Positions 24,541-37,574 are shown, numbered from the stretch's first letter. The stretch: 64,000 nucleotides of DNA from Silene latifolia (GCF_048544455.1 NC_133535.1:86242120-86306119); one strand, 5' to 3'. Translations and numbers: made by a program. Notes: a model not told the origin generated them from the sequence alone.

Positions 24541-27498
24541 AAAGGGTGATGTGGACTGCAGTCGGGAATGGAGCCGAGTTGCTTCAGCTTGCTGTCTCTC
24601 GAAGGGAACATATGTAATCCAACTCCCTAGTGGTTTTAAGTTATTTTTAAATAATCACACTATGTACCCAGTTTGTCTAAGAATATTATTTCAGTTTCCG
24701 TACTTGATAAAGACGGATTTTCATTTTTAATAAAGGATAATAGCTGTATTTTCTCTTTCAATGAAATGATTTATGGCAAAGCGGTTTCCATGAATAGAAT
24801 TTACATCTTAGATCAAACCACGGAAGTATTACACGTGAATAATAAGAAATTAAAGGTTGGTGACAAAGATCAAACCTATCTATGGCATTGTCGAATGGGA
24901 CACATAAATGAGAAACGCGTAAAGAAACTTGTCGATAATGGGACTATTCCCGCATTCGAATTTTCTACATATGGCACGTGTGAATCATGTCTCATTGGCA
25001 AAATGACTCGAATTTCCTTCAAAGGTGTTGGAATGCGCACTAGTGACCTATTAGGACTCATACATACTGATGTTTGTGGACCTATGTCAATTAACGCTAG
25101 AGATGGCTATAGATATTTTATCACTTTCACGGACGATTTGAGTAGATATGGATATGTCTACTTAATGAAGCATAAAAGTGAGTCCTTTCAGAAATTCAAG
25201 GAATACCAGAACAGGGTTGAAAACCAACTGGGTAGAAAGGTTAAAGCACTCCGTTCAGATCGGGGTGGCGAATATCTTTCAAATGAGTTTGATCAACACA
25301 TTAAAGACTGTGGAATCGTTTTGCAGTTAACTCCAGCTGGAACACCTCAATTAAATGGTGTGTGCGAACGGAGAAATCGAACCTTACTTGATATGGTTCG
25401 ATCCATGATGAGTCACACGGTAGTGCCTGATTCATTATGGGGTTTTGCTCTTTTGTCAGTTGCTCTTATACTTAACCAAAGTCCGACTAAAGCAGTCGAC
25501 AAGACTCCATATGAAATGTGGAAGGGAACGGTCCCTAATTTGTACTTTATTCGGGTTTGGGGCTGCGAGGCTTATGTCAAGTAGAGAAACGAGGATAAGC
25601 TCGGACCGCGATCGGTCAAGACATACTTTATAGGTTATCCAAAAGGAACATTTGGTCATTACTTTTATTCGCCTACTGAACATCGAGTTTTTGTTGCGGC
25701 TAGTGCGACGTTCTTAGAGAAAGAATTTCTCGAGAACAAGACAAGTAATAGAACCTTCGAGCTGTCGGAGATTCCAGAACCAACAACCGAGGAACAGATG
25801 GAGGAAGTTGTTCCTCCAACTGATGATACGGTTAGTATTCCTGAGGAACCTAGGAGGTCGGGTAGAGACTCTCATCCTCCGGACAGATACATTGGTATGG
25901 TCGAGGAGAATGACGTTTTGCTCCTAGAGAGTAATGAACCCGCTACCTATAAAGGTGCTATGGCCTGTTCCGACTCAAAGCTATGGCTCGAAGCCATGCA
26001 ATCCGAGATGGACTCCATGTATGAGAATGACGTATGGGATCTAGTTGATTTACCTAATAAGGTAAAACCTCTACTGTGCAAATGGCTTTACAAAATAAAG
26101 CGTTCTGTAGACGCGCAACCAGATACCTATAAGGCACGACTAGTGGCAAAAGGTTTCACTAAAGTACACGGATTGCATTATGATGAGATTTTTGCACCTA
26201 TAGTCATGCTACGTTCCATTCGAATAATCTTAGCGATTGCCGCATTTCATGACTATGAAATTTGGCAAATGGATGTGAAAACCGCCTTCCTAAACGGTTA
26301 TTTGGAGGAAGAGTTGTACACGGTGAAACCCGAAGGTTTCATAGATCCCGAACATCCTAAGAAAGTATGCAAGCTTAAACGTTCCATTTATGGACTTAAG
26401 CACGCTTCTCGGAGTTAGAATCATCGTTTCGACCAGGTGATAAAAGAGTATGGTTTCACTCGATCGGTCGAGGAACCATGCTTATATATCAAGTCGAGTG
26501 GGAGCAAGATTGTATTCTTGATATTGTATGTCGATGACATACTCTTGATTGGGAATGACATTCCTCTCCTATCTTCGGTTAAAGAATGGTTGAAGAACCA
26601 TTTCCAGATGAAAGATCTGGGTGAGGCACAACGCATTTTGGGAATCCATATTTACCGAGATAGATCACGACGGACGTTATCACTTAGTCAAGAGTCTTAT
26701 TTGGATAAGATTCTTGAGAAGTTCAGCATGACCAACTCCAAGAAGGGGAACCTTCCAATGACGTCTGGGATGTTGTTGAGCAAGTCTCAGTCACCCACGA
26801 CGCCTGAAGGGATTGAGCGCATGAGTCGTGTTCCTTATGCATCTGCAATAGGATCAATCATGTATGCCATGATGTGCACACGTCCAGACGTGGCATATGC
26901 ATTGAGTATGACGAGTCGGTACCAAAAGAATCCGGTGAAACACACTTTGGATAGTCTGTTAAAAATATCCTCAAGTACCTACGGAGGACTAAGGATAGGG
27001 TATTGACTTATGGAGGCGATACTAAGCTATGCGCAATCGGTTACGCAGATGCTAGCTTCAAAACGGATCGAGATGATTCAAAATCTCAGTCCGGTTTCGT
27101 CTTCACTCTTAATGGTGTTTGCGGTCACCGGAAGAGTTCCAAACAGTGTTGTAGCATATTCTACCACCACCGAATCCGAGTACTATGCCGCTTCAGAAGC
27201 AGCTAAGGAAGTGATATGGATGCGTCAATTCTTACAAGGACTTACGATAGTTCCTAGTTCGAATGACCCGATCACCATCTATTGTGATAATAGAGGTGCC
27301 ATCTTCCAGGCTAAGAAGCCAAAGTCTAGCAACAAATCTAGACATGTACATCATAAAGCTCACCTGATCCGTGATTATGTGGAGCAAGAAGAGATAGTGA
27401 TTGACAAGATTGCGACGGATGACAACATCGCGGACCCTCTCACTAAACCGTTGAATTTTGATAAGCATGAAGGGCACGTTATTTCCATGGGAATTTAA
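24541..27498 (+). pseudogene. Copia pol: integrase, reverse transcriptase, RNase H
   Basis: After a frameshift, one frame runs 24673-27498 with stops at 25582, 26416 and 27004. Integrase: HCRMGH and CESCLIGKM zinc site, then TDVCGPM, SDRGGEY and NGVCERRNRT holding the D, D and E residues. RT: KARLVAKGFTK, QMDVKTAFLNG, RSIYGLK and the intact catalytic YVDDILLIGND near 26527. RNase H: GYADASF lies in a different frame (about 27040), then STTTESEYYAASEA and CDNRGA back in the main frame, so two compensating frameshifts flank 26950-27130. It ends with NIADPLTKPL. All catalytic motifs survive, suggesting fairly recent loss of coding function. Confidence 0.92.
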
Positions 27499-28290
27499 CG
27501 TGTTTCTGAGTTGTAGAAGTTGATTATGGATTTGATACATTATCTTTTTCATATAATATTTATAACTTCATTGTTTTATTATAATATTTTGTTTTTCATG
27601 TGGATTGTACTGAAAACATTAAACGCCACAAAGTGAACTGAATTACATTATATTTTGTTTGGTCCGTAATCGCCTTAATGAGCTGATAACTCTGGCTATT
27701 ATATTGTGCAGTCGATTGATGGTAGGTTCAACGAGCCATAAGTCAAACTGTTGACTGATCGATCACAAATGCGAGATTATAACGATACCTCGTAGGACAA
27801 ATTTTGTGACAACGTAATGGAGTCCTAAATGTTTAAAAACATTCGATGCCAGGTCGTGGATAGGACATCCATTGTGTTCCTAAAGTTGATTCTTTTGACT
27901 ATCGACTGTCTCTTGAGATTAAGGCAGTTTTTGGGTGACTTTGGTTTCTTTCTCACGGTCTGCCGTAACTGGAGGCTAAGTAGATTTTTTCGGTCATTTC
28001 ATACTTTGTGCTTACATCTGCAGGTTTCGGGTTGAGGAAAATATCCAACCTTTATCGGTATAGTTATTTCTCGGGGCCACTCGAGGAGTTGTAAATCCAA
28101 ATGCATGGCCATGCTCGAATGATGATTCGTTTATCAGTTAAGTTACTCTCTAGTCGGGGAAACCACTCTTGATACAGATCGCTTGTAAAATACGACCTTT
28201 GTGAATACAGATTTCGCAAATTGTTTTACATTGAGTGGGAGAAATTTTAGGATATGAGAATCGGTTATCGCACATACACTTGTGAGGACA
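27499..28290 (+). mobile_element. 3' untranslated region of the copia element
   Basis: No gene; AT-rich sequence between the RNase H stop and the polypurine tract. Confidence 0.8.
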
Positions 28291-28300
28291 AGTGGGAGTT
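28291..28300 (+). other. Polypurine tract of the copia element
   Basis: AGTGGGAGTT immediately before the LTR start TGTTGG at 28301. Confidence 0.85.
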
Positions 28301-29308
28301 TGTTGGAGCTTGTGTCCTCCACAAATTAGTGTGATAACATTTATAAATCTCTTATAGGTTCACAAGGGTATACTTCGTATTTTATCAGTTGATTAACGAT
28401 TACCTAATAACGGTTGGCTTACTAGAAAGTTTGACGTTATTATCATACAGATGGCGGTGATCAACTGGTCCCTAAAGGTCTCACCTAAAGGATGTGTTTG
28501 AAAGATGTGGTTATGGAAATGTAATCACATTGATGCCTTATATGACTAAACAGTTAGTCAATGTGTTGATGAGACGATTATTTAATGCCGATTAAATAAT
28601 AATTAGTTGAGACAAATTAACTGTCAATTCGTAAATTGAATATAATAAGTTATCTTTAATTAATATATAATGTTAGCTTGGACGAATTAATATGTTAATT
28701 CGTAATTAAATGTAATCGGTTATATTTAATCAGCAAATGATAATTATACGATATTGTCATAATAATTATTATTGACCCGAATTAATAAATCAACCGCAAG
28801 CGGTTGTGTATAGACTTATTAATACAGATTGATATAAATGACAATTTATAAATAATGCATTATCTACATGGTCGATCGACAGGGTGTGTCAGTCGGTCGA
28901 CTGATATATCTGTTTCGGTATTTGGGCCGAAAATTTAAAGAGAAAAATATCTACCCTAATCACTTGTGTTACACGGTTTAAAGGAGATCAAGGGGAGAAT
29001 TTTTCAAACCTAATTTTTTTCAACTCATTCTTGCCTCTTATCAGAAAAACACAAAATAACCTAAAAGTTTTACAGAAAATTTGAGGGATCGATTCTATCA
29101 GGAAGCAAGGGCATATCTCATATCGTCTTGGGTGCAACTGATAGGAGAATATCATTGCGATATTGTTCATAGGCCGAATTAGCTAGGACCGAAGGTTATT
29201 TCTAATTCTCTACCTTTTGTTTATGTAATTCATTTTATGACTAGTAATTGTCTTATAAATTTGTTATAATCCTTTAAATTAAAGGGATGCATACAGATAA
29301 ATCCCACA
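28301..29308 (+). repeat. 3' LTR of the copia element
   Basis: TGTTGGAGCT...ATCCCACA, 1008 bp, with few differences from the 5' LTR (for example a short deletion of CCGGCC near 28951 and point changes). Followed by the target duplication AACTC. Confidence 0.94.
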
Positions 29309-29313
29309 AACTC

Positions 29314-30135
29314 CATGTACCAGATCTGTTGGAGGACTCTGAGGAACAACAGGGACCAAATCTTCGGCTTCGGGGAGCAGATACGGCTCCAGATAGAAAA
29401 TCTACTCTTGGATTCCGGAGGGATTCCGGGAACCAGACCTGCTGTCGGACTCAGGCCTCTGAAGGAACTTCGGGGGCCAGATCTGCTGCCGGACTTTGGG
29501 GCCAGATCTGCTGCCGGACTTCTAGAGGAACTACGGAAGCAGATCTACTGCTGGCTCCTGGGGAGGGTCCCAGGAAGCAGATCTACGGCTGACTTCTGGA
29601 GGAACTCCGGAAGCAGATCTGCTGCTGGCTTCCGAGGAGGGTCCCAGGAAGCAGATCTGCTGCTGACTTCTGGCGGAGGATCCCAGGAAGCAGATCTGCT
29701 GCTGGCTCCCGGGGAGGGTCCCAGGAAGCAGATCTACGGCTGACTTCTAGAGGAACTCCGGAAGCAGATTTGCTGCTGGCTCCCGGGGTGGGTCCCAGGA
29801 AGCAGATCTGCTGCTGACTTCTGGCGGAGGATCCCAGGGAGCAGATCTACTGCTGGCTCCCGGGGAGGGTCCCAGGAAGCAGATCTACGTCCCACTGAGA
29901 AACTCCGGGCGGTCTGCTGCGCTCCCGGGGGCCGGTCCCGGAAGCGGTCTGCTGCGACTTCGCGGAGGATCCCAGGAAGCAGATCTGCTGCTGTCTTCTG
30001 ACGGAGGATCCTAGGAAGCAGATCTGCTGCTGGCTTTCAGATGACTTCATGGATAGTGATAAGATCTTGCTCGCTAGGAGATATGGCACCGGAGACTCAC
30101 TTGATGACAACTTAGCTGTAGAGATCGATCACCAT
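29314..30135. repeat. Tandem array in element X (~50-65-bp units)
   Basis: Units of the type AGGAAGCAGATCTGCTGCTG plus a GGCTCCCGGGGAGGGTCCC or GACTTCTGGCGGAGGATCC half recur about ten times from 29340 to about 30040, with two alternating unit types. AGATCTGCTGCTG is repeated almost perfectly. The array lies just inside the 5' LTR and primer site of X, in its leader. No gene is present; frames open across it are repeat artefacts. Confidence 0.85.
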
Positions 30136-30153
30136 GCCCCACGGTGGGCGCCA
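30136..30153 (-). other. Primer-binding site of element X
   Basis: Minus strand TGGCGCCCACCGTGGGGC, 3 nt from the LTR end at 30157. The same motif is found next to LTRs of plant Ty3/gypsy elements; I do not assign the tRNA. Confidence 0.7.
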
Positions 30154-30156
30154 AAC

Positions 30157-31129
30157 TGTTTTGGTAAATTTCTACCAATTAGGGTTAAAGTGACAGCTCT
30201 TTTTAGCCTCGTAAAGGGGGGTTAAATTATATGTGATTTGTGACGGAATATGTATGTAATTAATATGGAGTAACGATGTAAGCAAAGTAAAGGACGAAAT
30301 AAGAAAATAATGACACAAGAGATTTTGGTGACGCGGAAAACCCGATGTGGGAAACAACCGCGGGAGGAGTCGGAATCCCGCCAATAGTCCACTATATGAT
30401 AATTGGAGTACAAGTGCATTATATAGTATATTGCGGATCTAATGTCAGATGATCAGATCAGTGTATAAACGGGTCAAACGGTACGCCGAATTGATTTCAG
30501 TGGCTATTATGATGTTGAAAGTGGGATTGATGGTGGACATTCTGTGGGTAATACGTGGTTTTGTAGTTGAGATGACAAGGTAATGATGATACTTGGTTGT
30601 TTGTTATTAGTTTCACAATGCAGCAGCTTGCTTACTAGCTCTTCCAGGTTGTGTGAGTTTATGGCTAGGTCAATGATGACGGCGCGGGTTTGATTATATT
30701 TCTCTGGTTGTACGTCGTCTTTTGGGTGGAGACTTGGTATTATTTGTCGTAGGGTCAATGAGGTATCCCTTCTTTTCCTTGTCTTCCTTGTATTTATAGT
30801 GAATAAATAATAGTTGGTTTATTAGGGTTCCCCACTTAATTGTCTTGTTTCTCAAGGTAGAGTTTGGTAACAACTTGGACTTTCCTTATTCAAAATACGG
30901 AAATAATTAGGGTTTCCTTATTTTACCCGATATCTTATTAGTATCTTAGTCCAAGCCGAACTCTTCTTCACCTGTTGTCCTTCCCGGATTATCCTGCTTC
31001 CAGGCCTGCCTCCTTGGCACGGTCCATGGGCCCGACTCCCCATGTATGTAATTGGTCCATTGCTCGTTAATTACCCACTTATCTCGTGCCACGTAGCCCA
31101 GGCAAAATACGGTAATTTTGGCCCTAACA
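30157..31129 (-). repeat. 5' LTR of element X
   Basis: TGTTTTGGTAAATTTC...GGCCCTAACA (plus-strand reading), 973 bp, the same length as the 3' LTR copy with scattered substitutions. Confidence 0.88.
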
Positions 31130-32183
31130 TGTGCCTTATATTTGAAGCTTTAGGAATCTATTTTTGCTCCTCTTTTTATTTGATGCATTTTGCAAACTTT
31201 CTTTCACTTTTTATTTCATTGAACTCAAATCAATTTCTTTTTGTTTCCATTCCCTTTGATGACAAAAATGTGGTAGAACATGGATGATGGATGCATGGTT
31301 ACGAGGGATACTAGTATGACACATCCTAGGGTGTTTTACAAGTATTCTAACAAACAAAGTTTTAAGAAGAAAAAGCATCTACTAAGGCCTATATACACTT
31401 GTCAAGCTTCCCAAATAAATTGCTTCGCAAAATTTTCTAACATGCAACTACATGCCAGGATACAACTAACATATATACATCCTAATGCAAATGATTATAC
31501 CAATTAATATGCCATATAATCTAAATGCAAGTCCTAAATTCACATTGTTTATAACGCATCAATCAAAATAAAGCCACATAGTCATTAACATAAAGAGGAA
31601 AAAGGAGATTGGAAAGATCATACCATGCGGTCTTCAATATCCTCATGTCTCGGATGTGGCGTAGTCGATCAATGTGAACAAGGATAGACAAACATAATAT
31701 ATACAAACAATATATACAAGTCTACACTACAAAGGAAATGAACTTGTTTTTGGATTTTCAATTTTTCAAATTTTTTTGATTTTTCGAAACTTTTTTTTTT
31801 TTGGTGTTTTTGAATAAAAGTTAAGTTAGAATTTCCCATCCCCACACTAATATGGGCATTGTCCTCAATGGCCAATATGATAGGAAATGATGCAAGTATG
31901 ATGCATGAATTCTATACTTAATACAAACTACACTAATCTACACTACATGATGCATGGGTTTTTGTTTATGACGGAGAGCGTAATTTAGATTACCTCCCGT
32001 TGCGTATGCATGTACTTCCCCAAACCGAGATAGACATTATTTCTAATGTCTTAAATTATGGGGTAGTTCATGCACACAAGATGCAATGCATGGAACTATA
32101 TATTGTCATTTTGGATTTTCCATGTGGGAACAATAAAAGAACACCTCAATGGGGCCGAGGTGTTAGTCCTCATGTTGCTAGGA
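31130..32183 (-). mobile_element. 3' internal non-coding region of M (inner part)
   Basis: Reverse complement of the P 3' region: CATGCATCATGTAGTGTAG, the TACCTCCCGTTG block, the Phe/Lys-like TTTTTGAAAA tract near 31745 and the hairpin near 32140 all have counterparts at 39950-40700. No gene. Confidence 0.85.
32140..32164. other. Conserved stem-loop in M 3' region
   Basis: AACACCTC at 32140-32147 pairs with GAGGTGTT at 32157-32164. The counterpart in P is at 39957-39981. Confidence 0.6.
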
Positions 32184-32188
32184 CTCTC
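32184..32188. other. Target duplication (left) of element P
   Basis: CTCTC, identical to 43575-43579. Confidence 0.9.
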
Positions 32189-33879
32189 TGATGTGACCAT
32201 AATTAGCGCATATTTAGTCCCCGAATTAGCCTTGTTCCCATGCTTTTAGTGCATATTTGGGTCATTTATTGTCTTTAGTTCTTTGTTTTGCATATTCTTT
32301 GAGGTTTTGTGTCCTTGGTAGGAAAGGAGTGCAAACCTTGCATTTTCATGGCAAAATGAGCCTAAATTGATTGAATCCAATGACCAAGCATCAAGGAGAG
32401 ACAAGATTAGAAGGCCTTTGTACATATTATAGTAGTTGGGCAATGATGAGGAAAGATCCTTGCATCCCCAAGGAAATCCCCAAGGATTTTATGAAGAAAA
32501 GGGAAGAAAAGAAGAAAGTACGCTGCATGACAATCCGCCCGTCTTCCCCTGAAGACGCCCGTCTCCAGGACCACAATCCGTGCGTCTTCCATCAAAGACG
32601 CCCGGGCAGAGACACAGGAATCTGGCCGTCCCGTGCCTAAGACGCACGGATTCCAAGACAACGTAAATTCGTTTCTTCAAGCTTCAAGAAAGATGCCCTT
32701 CCTTCAGAAAATACCGGCGTTTCCCTAAGTAGGGACTTAATCGTCATTTAAGCCCTTAGTTAACCCTAATGCATCCACCTAATTTCCACTATAATTACCT
32801 TCTTAGTCTAATTAGAAGAGCATGTTCTTCTTATCAATTCTTAGAGTAGTTAATATCAATCAAATCTCTCTTTAGTTTTGTAATCAACAATTAATCAAGT
32901 TTTAATACAAGTTTTATTTCCTTAATCTCTCTTTTGTTCATCCTTTATTTTGGGTAATTGAAGATTATTTGGGTTATTATTGGGAGATTGACAACCTCTC
33001 AATCAAGCATCAAGTACTTCTATTATTCTTTGCTTTATTATTGGAATCATTAGTAGGTATAATTCTCTTAATCCCTTTTTAATTATTGCTAATTACTTTC
33101 ATTTGTTCATCATGTTTCACTTTGTTGGTATGATTGACAACCTTGCTAGCATGTTCAACATGATAATGAGTGAGTAGTTCCATAGCTAGGGTTAATGGGT
33201 AATTAGGGGAAACCAATATGGGGAATGATTCATGCTTAAATTAATATGCTTTCATGGTTTATTTGCTTGCTTGTTTTGATCTCAACTCATGCACATGTTA
33301 TGTTTGATGAAATACGAGCCTATGAATCCTTGCATTTTTTACCCATCACCTACCTTTTGAATGAGACTTGTAAGATATAAACCAACTCGAGTCTCATTAG
33401 ACCATGCATGTTGTTGAGTAGGGAAGACTAAGTCGACTTGTAGGTGTTGTACAATCTAATCGATTCGGCTCCGGTACCCAAACTTTCCTAGGATTGTAAG
33501 ATATAACCCAACTCAATCCATCACAACAATAATTGCTTGCTTATAATTTGAGAACATGTTTGTATGATCAATTCCCATGAATCTCCTATGACCCCATGAA
33601 ACCCTAGTGCTTTTTATCAATTGTTTACAACCCTTTCAATTCATCTTGCTTATTTACTTTCATTGCTATTTAGTTTAGTGATCTTCTACATCAACCCAAA
33701 TTGTGACACCCCTAAGACACCACTAGTCTCAATAGAAATCTCATTTCAATTCCCGTCCCTTGGGATCCGACCTTTACTTGCCTCTTTACTAATTGTAGAG
33801 TTGTTTGTGAAGCTATAAATTGTGTTTTGGTCTAGGTGATCCTAACGACAAGTTACCGAAAAGATAGTAGATCCGACCA
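32189..33879 (+). repeat. 5' LTR of element P
   Basis: TGATGTGACC...GATCCGACCA, 1691 bp. Compared with the 3' LTR, it has an extra 20-25 bp near 33165-33185 and about 2 percent substitutions by eye. The TATA box is damaged here (TATAATTA at 32790-32797) but intact in the 3' LTR. Confidence 0.95.
32526..32655 (+). repeat. GC-rich motif array in P 5' LTR
   Basis: Variants of AATCCGCCCGTCTTC and GAAGACGCCCGTC alternate in both orientations, about six copies, 135-265 bp upstream of the TATA position. Confidence 0.75.
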
Positions 33880-33883
33880 AAAA

Positions 33884-33901
33884 TGGCGCCGTTGCCGGGG
33901 A
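33884..33901 (+). other. Primer-binding site of element P (tRNA-Asp)
   Basis: TGGCGCCGTTGCCGGGGA, full 18-nt match, 4 nt after the LTR. Confidence 0.93.
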
Positions 33902-34022
33902 CGGTGTTATCTTGATTTAGATTTTCTTATATGGTTATTAGTTGTGTCTTTCTTTGCCTTGAGGAAGTAAAACTCCTCAAGATTTGTTCTAATTATTTTC
34001 AAGTTGTTTGATATTTTGCAAG

Positions 34023-37000
34023 ATGGACCTTATAGATTGTTTTGTAGAGGACCACTTAAATATACCCTTCTTCAAATATCCCATGCAAGCATTGTAAGCC
34101 TTGGAAGCAAGTGAGGCTAAAAATATGTATTGGGAATTGGAGGTAGATCTTTTTGAGGCCGCTATAGCTAACAAAGAACTCACTCATGCACAATCCGTAT
34201 TGGTGCATAACATCCTAGTGGAAGCATGTCAACCTATAGAAGATGAGCAATCCATCCTAGAAGACTTCTTACAAGCTCAAGAGCAAGAGGAATCCATCAT
34301 GGAATTCGATTATGATGTGGTTGATGAGAATGAAGAACAAGTTGAATATGCTATGAGAATGGAATGTCTAATGGAGATGGAGCAAATTCTAAATGAAACT
34401 CCAAAGGAGGAAAGTGGGGTACAAACTCCTACTTTAAAACCCCTTCCCCCAAATTTGAAATATGCTTACCTTGATGAATCAAAGACCAAACCCGTGATTG
34501 TTAATGATAGACTTGATGAGAACCAATTGGGAAAATTGCTTGATGCGTTGAAACAACATGAGAAGGCTATAGGTTATAGTCTAGATGACCTTAAGGGGAC
34601 AAGTCCCAATTTTTGCATGCATAGAATTCATCTAGAGGAAGACCATAGACCTACCATTAAACCTCAAAGAAGATTGAACCCCCACATGCAAGAAGTTGTT
34701 AAAGGAGAAGTTATGAAATTACTTGATGCGGGAATCATATATCCCATATCGGATTCTTTGTGGGTTAGCTCCGTCCAAGTGGTACCTAAGAAAGGAGGTA
34801 CCACGGTAGCGACAAATGAAAAGAATAAACTAATACCCACAAGGATAATCACCGGTTGGCGTATGTGCATTGACTATCGAAAATTAAATACCGCAACAAG
34901 AAAGGATCATTTCCCCCTACCATTCATTGACCAAATGCTTGAGAGGTTAGCCTCCAACAAATTCTTTTGTTACCTTGACGGGTATTCGGGATTCTTTCAA
35001 ATCCTTATACACCCGGATGACCAACATAAGACCACCTTCACATGTCCTTATGGTACTTTTGTATATAGAAGGATGCCTTTTGGTTTATGCAATGCCCCCG
35101 CCACTTTCCAAAGATGCATGATGAGTGTCTTCTCCGATTACCTAGAGACCATAATGGAAGTTTTTATGGATGATTTTAGCCTTTATGGAAAGGTGACTCA
35201 TGCTTGCATAATCTTTCTCTTGTATTGCAAAAATGTGAAGATGTTAGTCTTGTTTTAAATTGGGAAAAGTGTCACTTCATGGTCAATGAAGGAATTGTTT
35301 TGGGTAATTTAATCTCGGAAAAGGGCATCGAAGTCGATAAAGCAAAAGTTGAGGTGATAGAGAAACTCCCACCTCCCGTGAATGTTAGAGGGGTGAGAAG
35401 TTTTCTCGGTCACGCGGGTTTTTATCGCCGTTTCATAAAGGATTTTTCAAAAATAGCGAAACCCCTCACTCAACTTTTGCTTAAAGATGCCCAATTCCTT
35501 TTCACTGATGAGTGTGTTGAAGCCTTTAATAGAATCAAGGAAGCACTAATCTCGGAACTGATCATTCAACCCCCAAATTGGGAACTACCATTCGAGATTA
35601 TGTTTGATGCTAGTAACTACGCCGTTGGAGCGGTTCTTGGCCAACGGGTAGGAAGAGCTCTTCATGCCATCTATTATATAAGCAAGACTCTTGATCCCTC
35701 ACAAGTGAACTATGATACCACCGAGAAAGAGCTTCTTGCCATTGTCTATGCTTTGGACAAATTCCGTTCCTACTTGCTTGGATCCAAAGTAATTGTCTTT
35801 TCGGATCACCGTGCTCTCCGACATCTCTTGATAAAGAAGGAGGCAAAACCAAGGTTGTTAAGATGGATTTTGCTTCTTCAAGAATTTGACTTGGAAATAA
35901 GAGACAAGAAAGGAGCCGAGAATGTAGTGGCGGATCACTAGTCAAGGATCCGGTTTCATGATGAAAATGGAGAAACCCCGATCAATGACTCATTTCCCGA
36001 CGATATTTTAATGGCCATTCAAACACACTTTGAAAGGCACATCACCCCATGGTTTGCCGATTATGCTAACTATATTGTTGGAAGAGTACTCCCTCCAAAT
36101 TTGAACCACAACCAAAGGAAGAGATTCCTATTCGAAGTGAACAGGTACTTTTGGGATGACCCAAACCTTTACAAGGAATGTAGTGATGGGCTCTACCGGA
36201 GATGCATCCCTCAATGGGAAGTCCAAGGAATCTTGGAAGGATGTCACTCATCACCCTACGGTGGGCACCATGGAGCAAGGAGGACCATTGCAAAAATTCT
36301 TCAATCGGGCTTCTATTGGCCTACAATGTTTCAAGACACAAGAGAATACATCATTCATTGCGATGCTTGTCAAAGAACAGGGAATATCTCTTGGAGGAAC
36401 GAAATGCCACAAAGGGGCATTCTAGAGGTAGAGATCTTCGATGTTTGGGGAATCGACTACCAAGGGCCCTTTGTGACATCCAATGGAAATAATTACATCC
36501 TTGTTGCCCTAGACTACGTCTCAAAATGGGTAGAGGCAATTGCCACTCCAAATGATGATGCAAAAACGGTCACCAAGCTCTTCAAGAAGATAATATTCCC
36601 AAGATTTGGAGTTCATAGAGCAATCATAAGTGATGGAGGAAAGCATTTTCATGAAAAGAAACTTGCATCTCTTTTGACCAAGTATGGTGTCCAACATAGA
36701 ACCGGCTTGGGGTATCATCCTCAAACAAGCGGTCAAGTTGAAGTTTCAAATAGAGAGATCAAACAAATCCTTACGAAAGTTGTGAACAAGACCCGAAAAG
36801 ATTGGAGCACAAAGCTTGATGATGCTCTTTGGGCTTATAGGACAGCCTATAAGACTCCCATAGGAGCCTCCCCTTACAAGCTTGTCTATGGAAAAGCATG
36901 TCATTTACCAATCGAATTGGAGTACAAAGCTTTTTGGGCAATCCGAGCTCTTAATCTCGATCTCAAGTTAAGTGGTCAAAAGAGGATGATTCAAATTCAA

Positions 37001-37336
37001 GAGTTGGAGGAATTCCGACTACAATCCTATGAGAATGCCAAGATCTACAAAGAAAAGACGAAATTACTCCATGACAAAAGGATTAGACAAAAGGCCTTGC
37101 ACAAAGGGGACAAAGTCCTTCTATTCAATTCCCGCTACCGACTTTTTCCGGGAAAGTTGAACTCTAGATGGATGGGTCCCTATGTGATAACTGAAGTTGC
37201 AAGATATGGAGATTTTGAACTAAAAGCGGAAGATGGAAGCAAGTTCAAAGTCAATGGTCAAAGATTGAAGCCATACTATGATGGAGCGTTTATTGGAGAG
37301 GTCGAGGTCACCTACCTCAGGCCTTCTCATCCTTGA
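34023..37336 (+). pseudogene. P pol: reverse transcriptase, RNase H, integrase
   Basis: A frame opens at the ATG 34023 (MDLIDCF) just after the gag deletion, with a TAA at 34095; the longer open part starts 34101. RT: FCYLDGYSGFFQI, RRMPFGLCNAPATFQ and the catalytic FMDD box near 35166. A one-base loss near 35190 shifts the frame; the second frame runs 35204-37336 with a single TAG at 35939. It holds RNase H ([35 protein letters not shown]) and integrase (zinc site GGHHGARRT...[21 protein letters not shown] and [11 protein letters not shown] for [12 protein letters not shown] as the GPY/F block). Only two or three lesions separate this from an open pol. Order RT-RH-INT fixes Ty3/gypsy. Confidence 0.94.
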
Positions 37337-37574
37337 AAGAACCAACAAAGGGAGAGCTTGGTGGAGTCCTCCCTAAACCACCACTTGTAAATATTCTAAC
37401 CCTCTAACTTGTATTTATAATTTTATTGCATTTCTTTAATAATAAACATAAGCTCTTTTCATGAGAGTAAGTGAGGGAGGGTCACTAACGAATTTTGAAT
37501 GAAGGAAGGAACCAATTTTCAAGTGTGGGGAAGCATCTATGAGAGGAAAGGAAGTTAAAGGAAGAATTCACAGC

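Larger units (their letters stand above)
20351..29308 (+). mobile_element. Full-length Ty1/copia element (pol disrupted), TSD AACTC
   Basis: LTRs 20351-21364 and 28301-29308, a Met-tRNA-type primer site at 21367-21379, a purine tract at 28291-28300 and a perfect 5-bp target duplication AACTC (20346-20350 and 29309-29313). Gene order protease-integrase-RT-RNase H identifies Ty1/copia. Stops and frameshifts in pol make it non-autonomous. It inserted into a tandem-repeat tract of element X. Confidence 0.95.
14093..31129 (-). mobile_element. Degenerate Ty3/gypsy element X (minus), carrying a copia insertion
   Basis: Two 973-bp LTRs (14093-15065 and 30157-31129), a primer-binding site at 30136-30153 and a purine tract at 15066-15080 give minus orientation. 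The internal region (15066-20350 and 29309-30156, about 6.1 kb) has almost no coding sequence apart from an integrase C-terminus remnant (16888-17150), consistent with Tat/Ogre-like ancestry. Target duplication is imperfect: the right flank is TGTGC and the left flank GGTGT, explicable if two bases were lost on the left. It sits in the 3' non-coding region of M. Confidence 0.75.

Noticed and set aside
33884-33901. tRNA-Asp gene
   Set aside because: Only the last 18 nt of the tRNA complement are present, at the exact primer-binding position; there is no cloverleaf.
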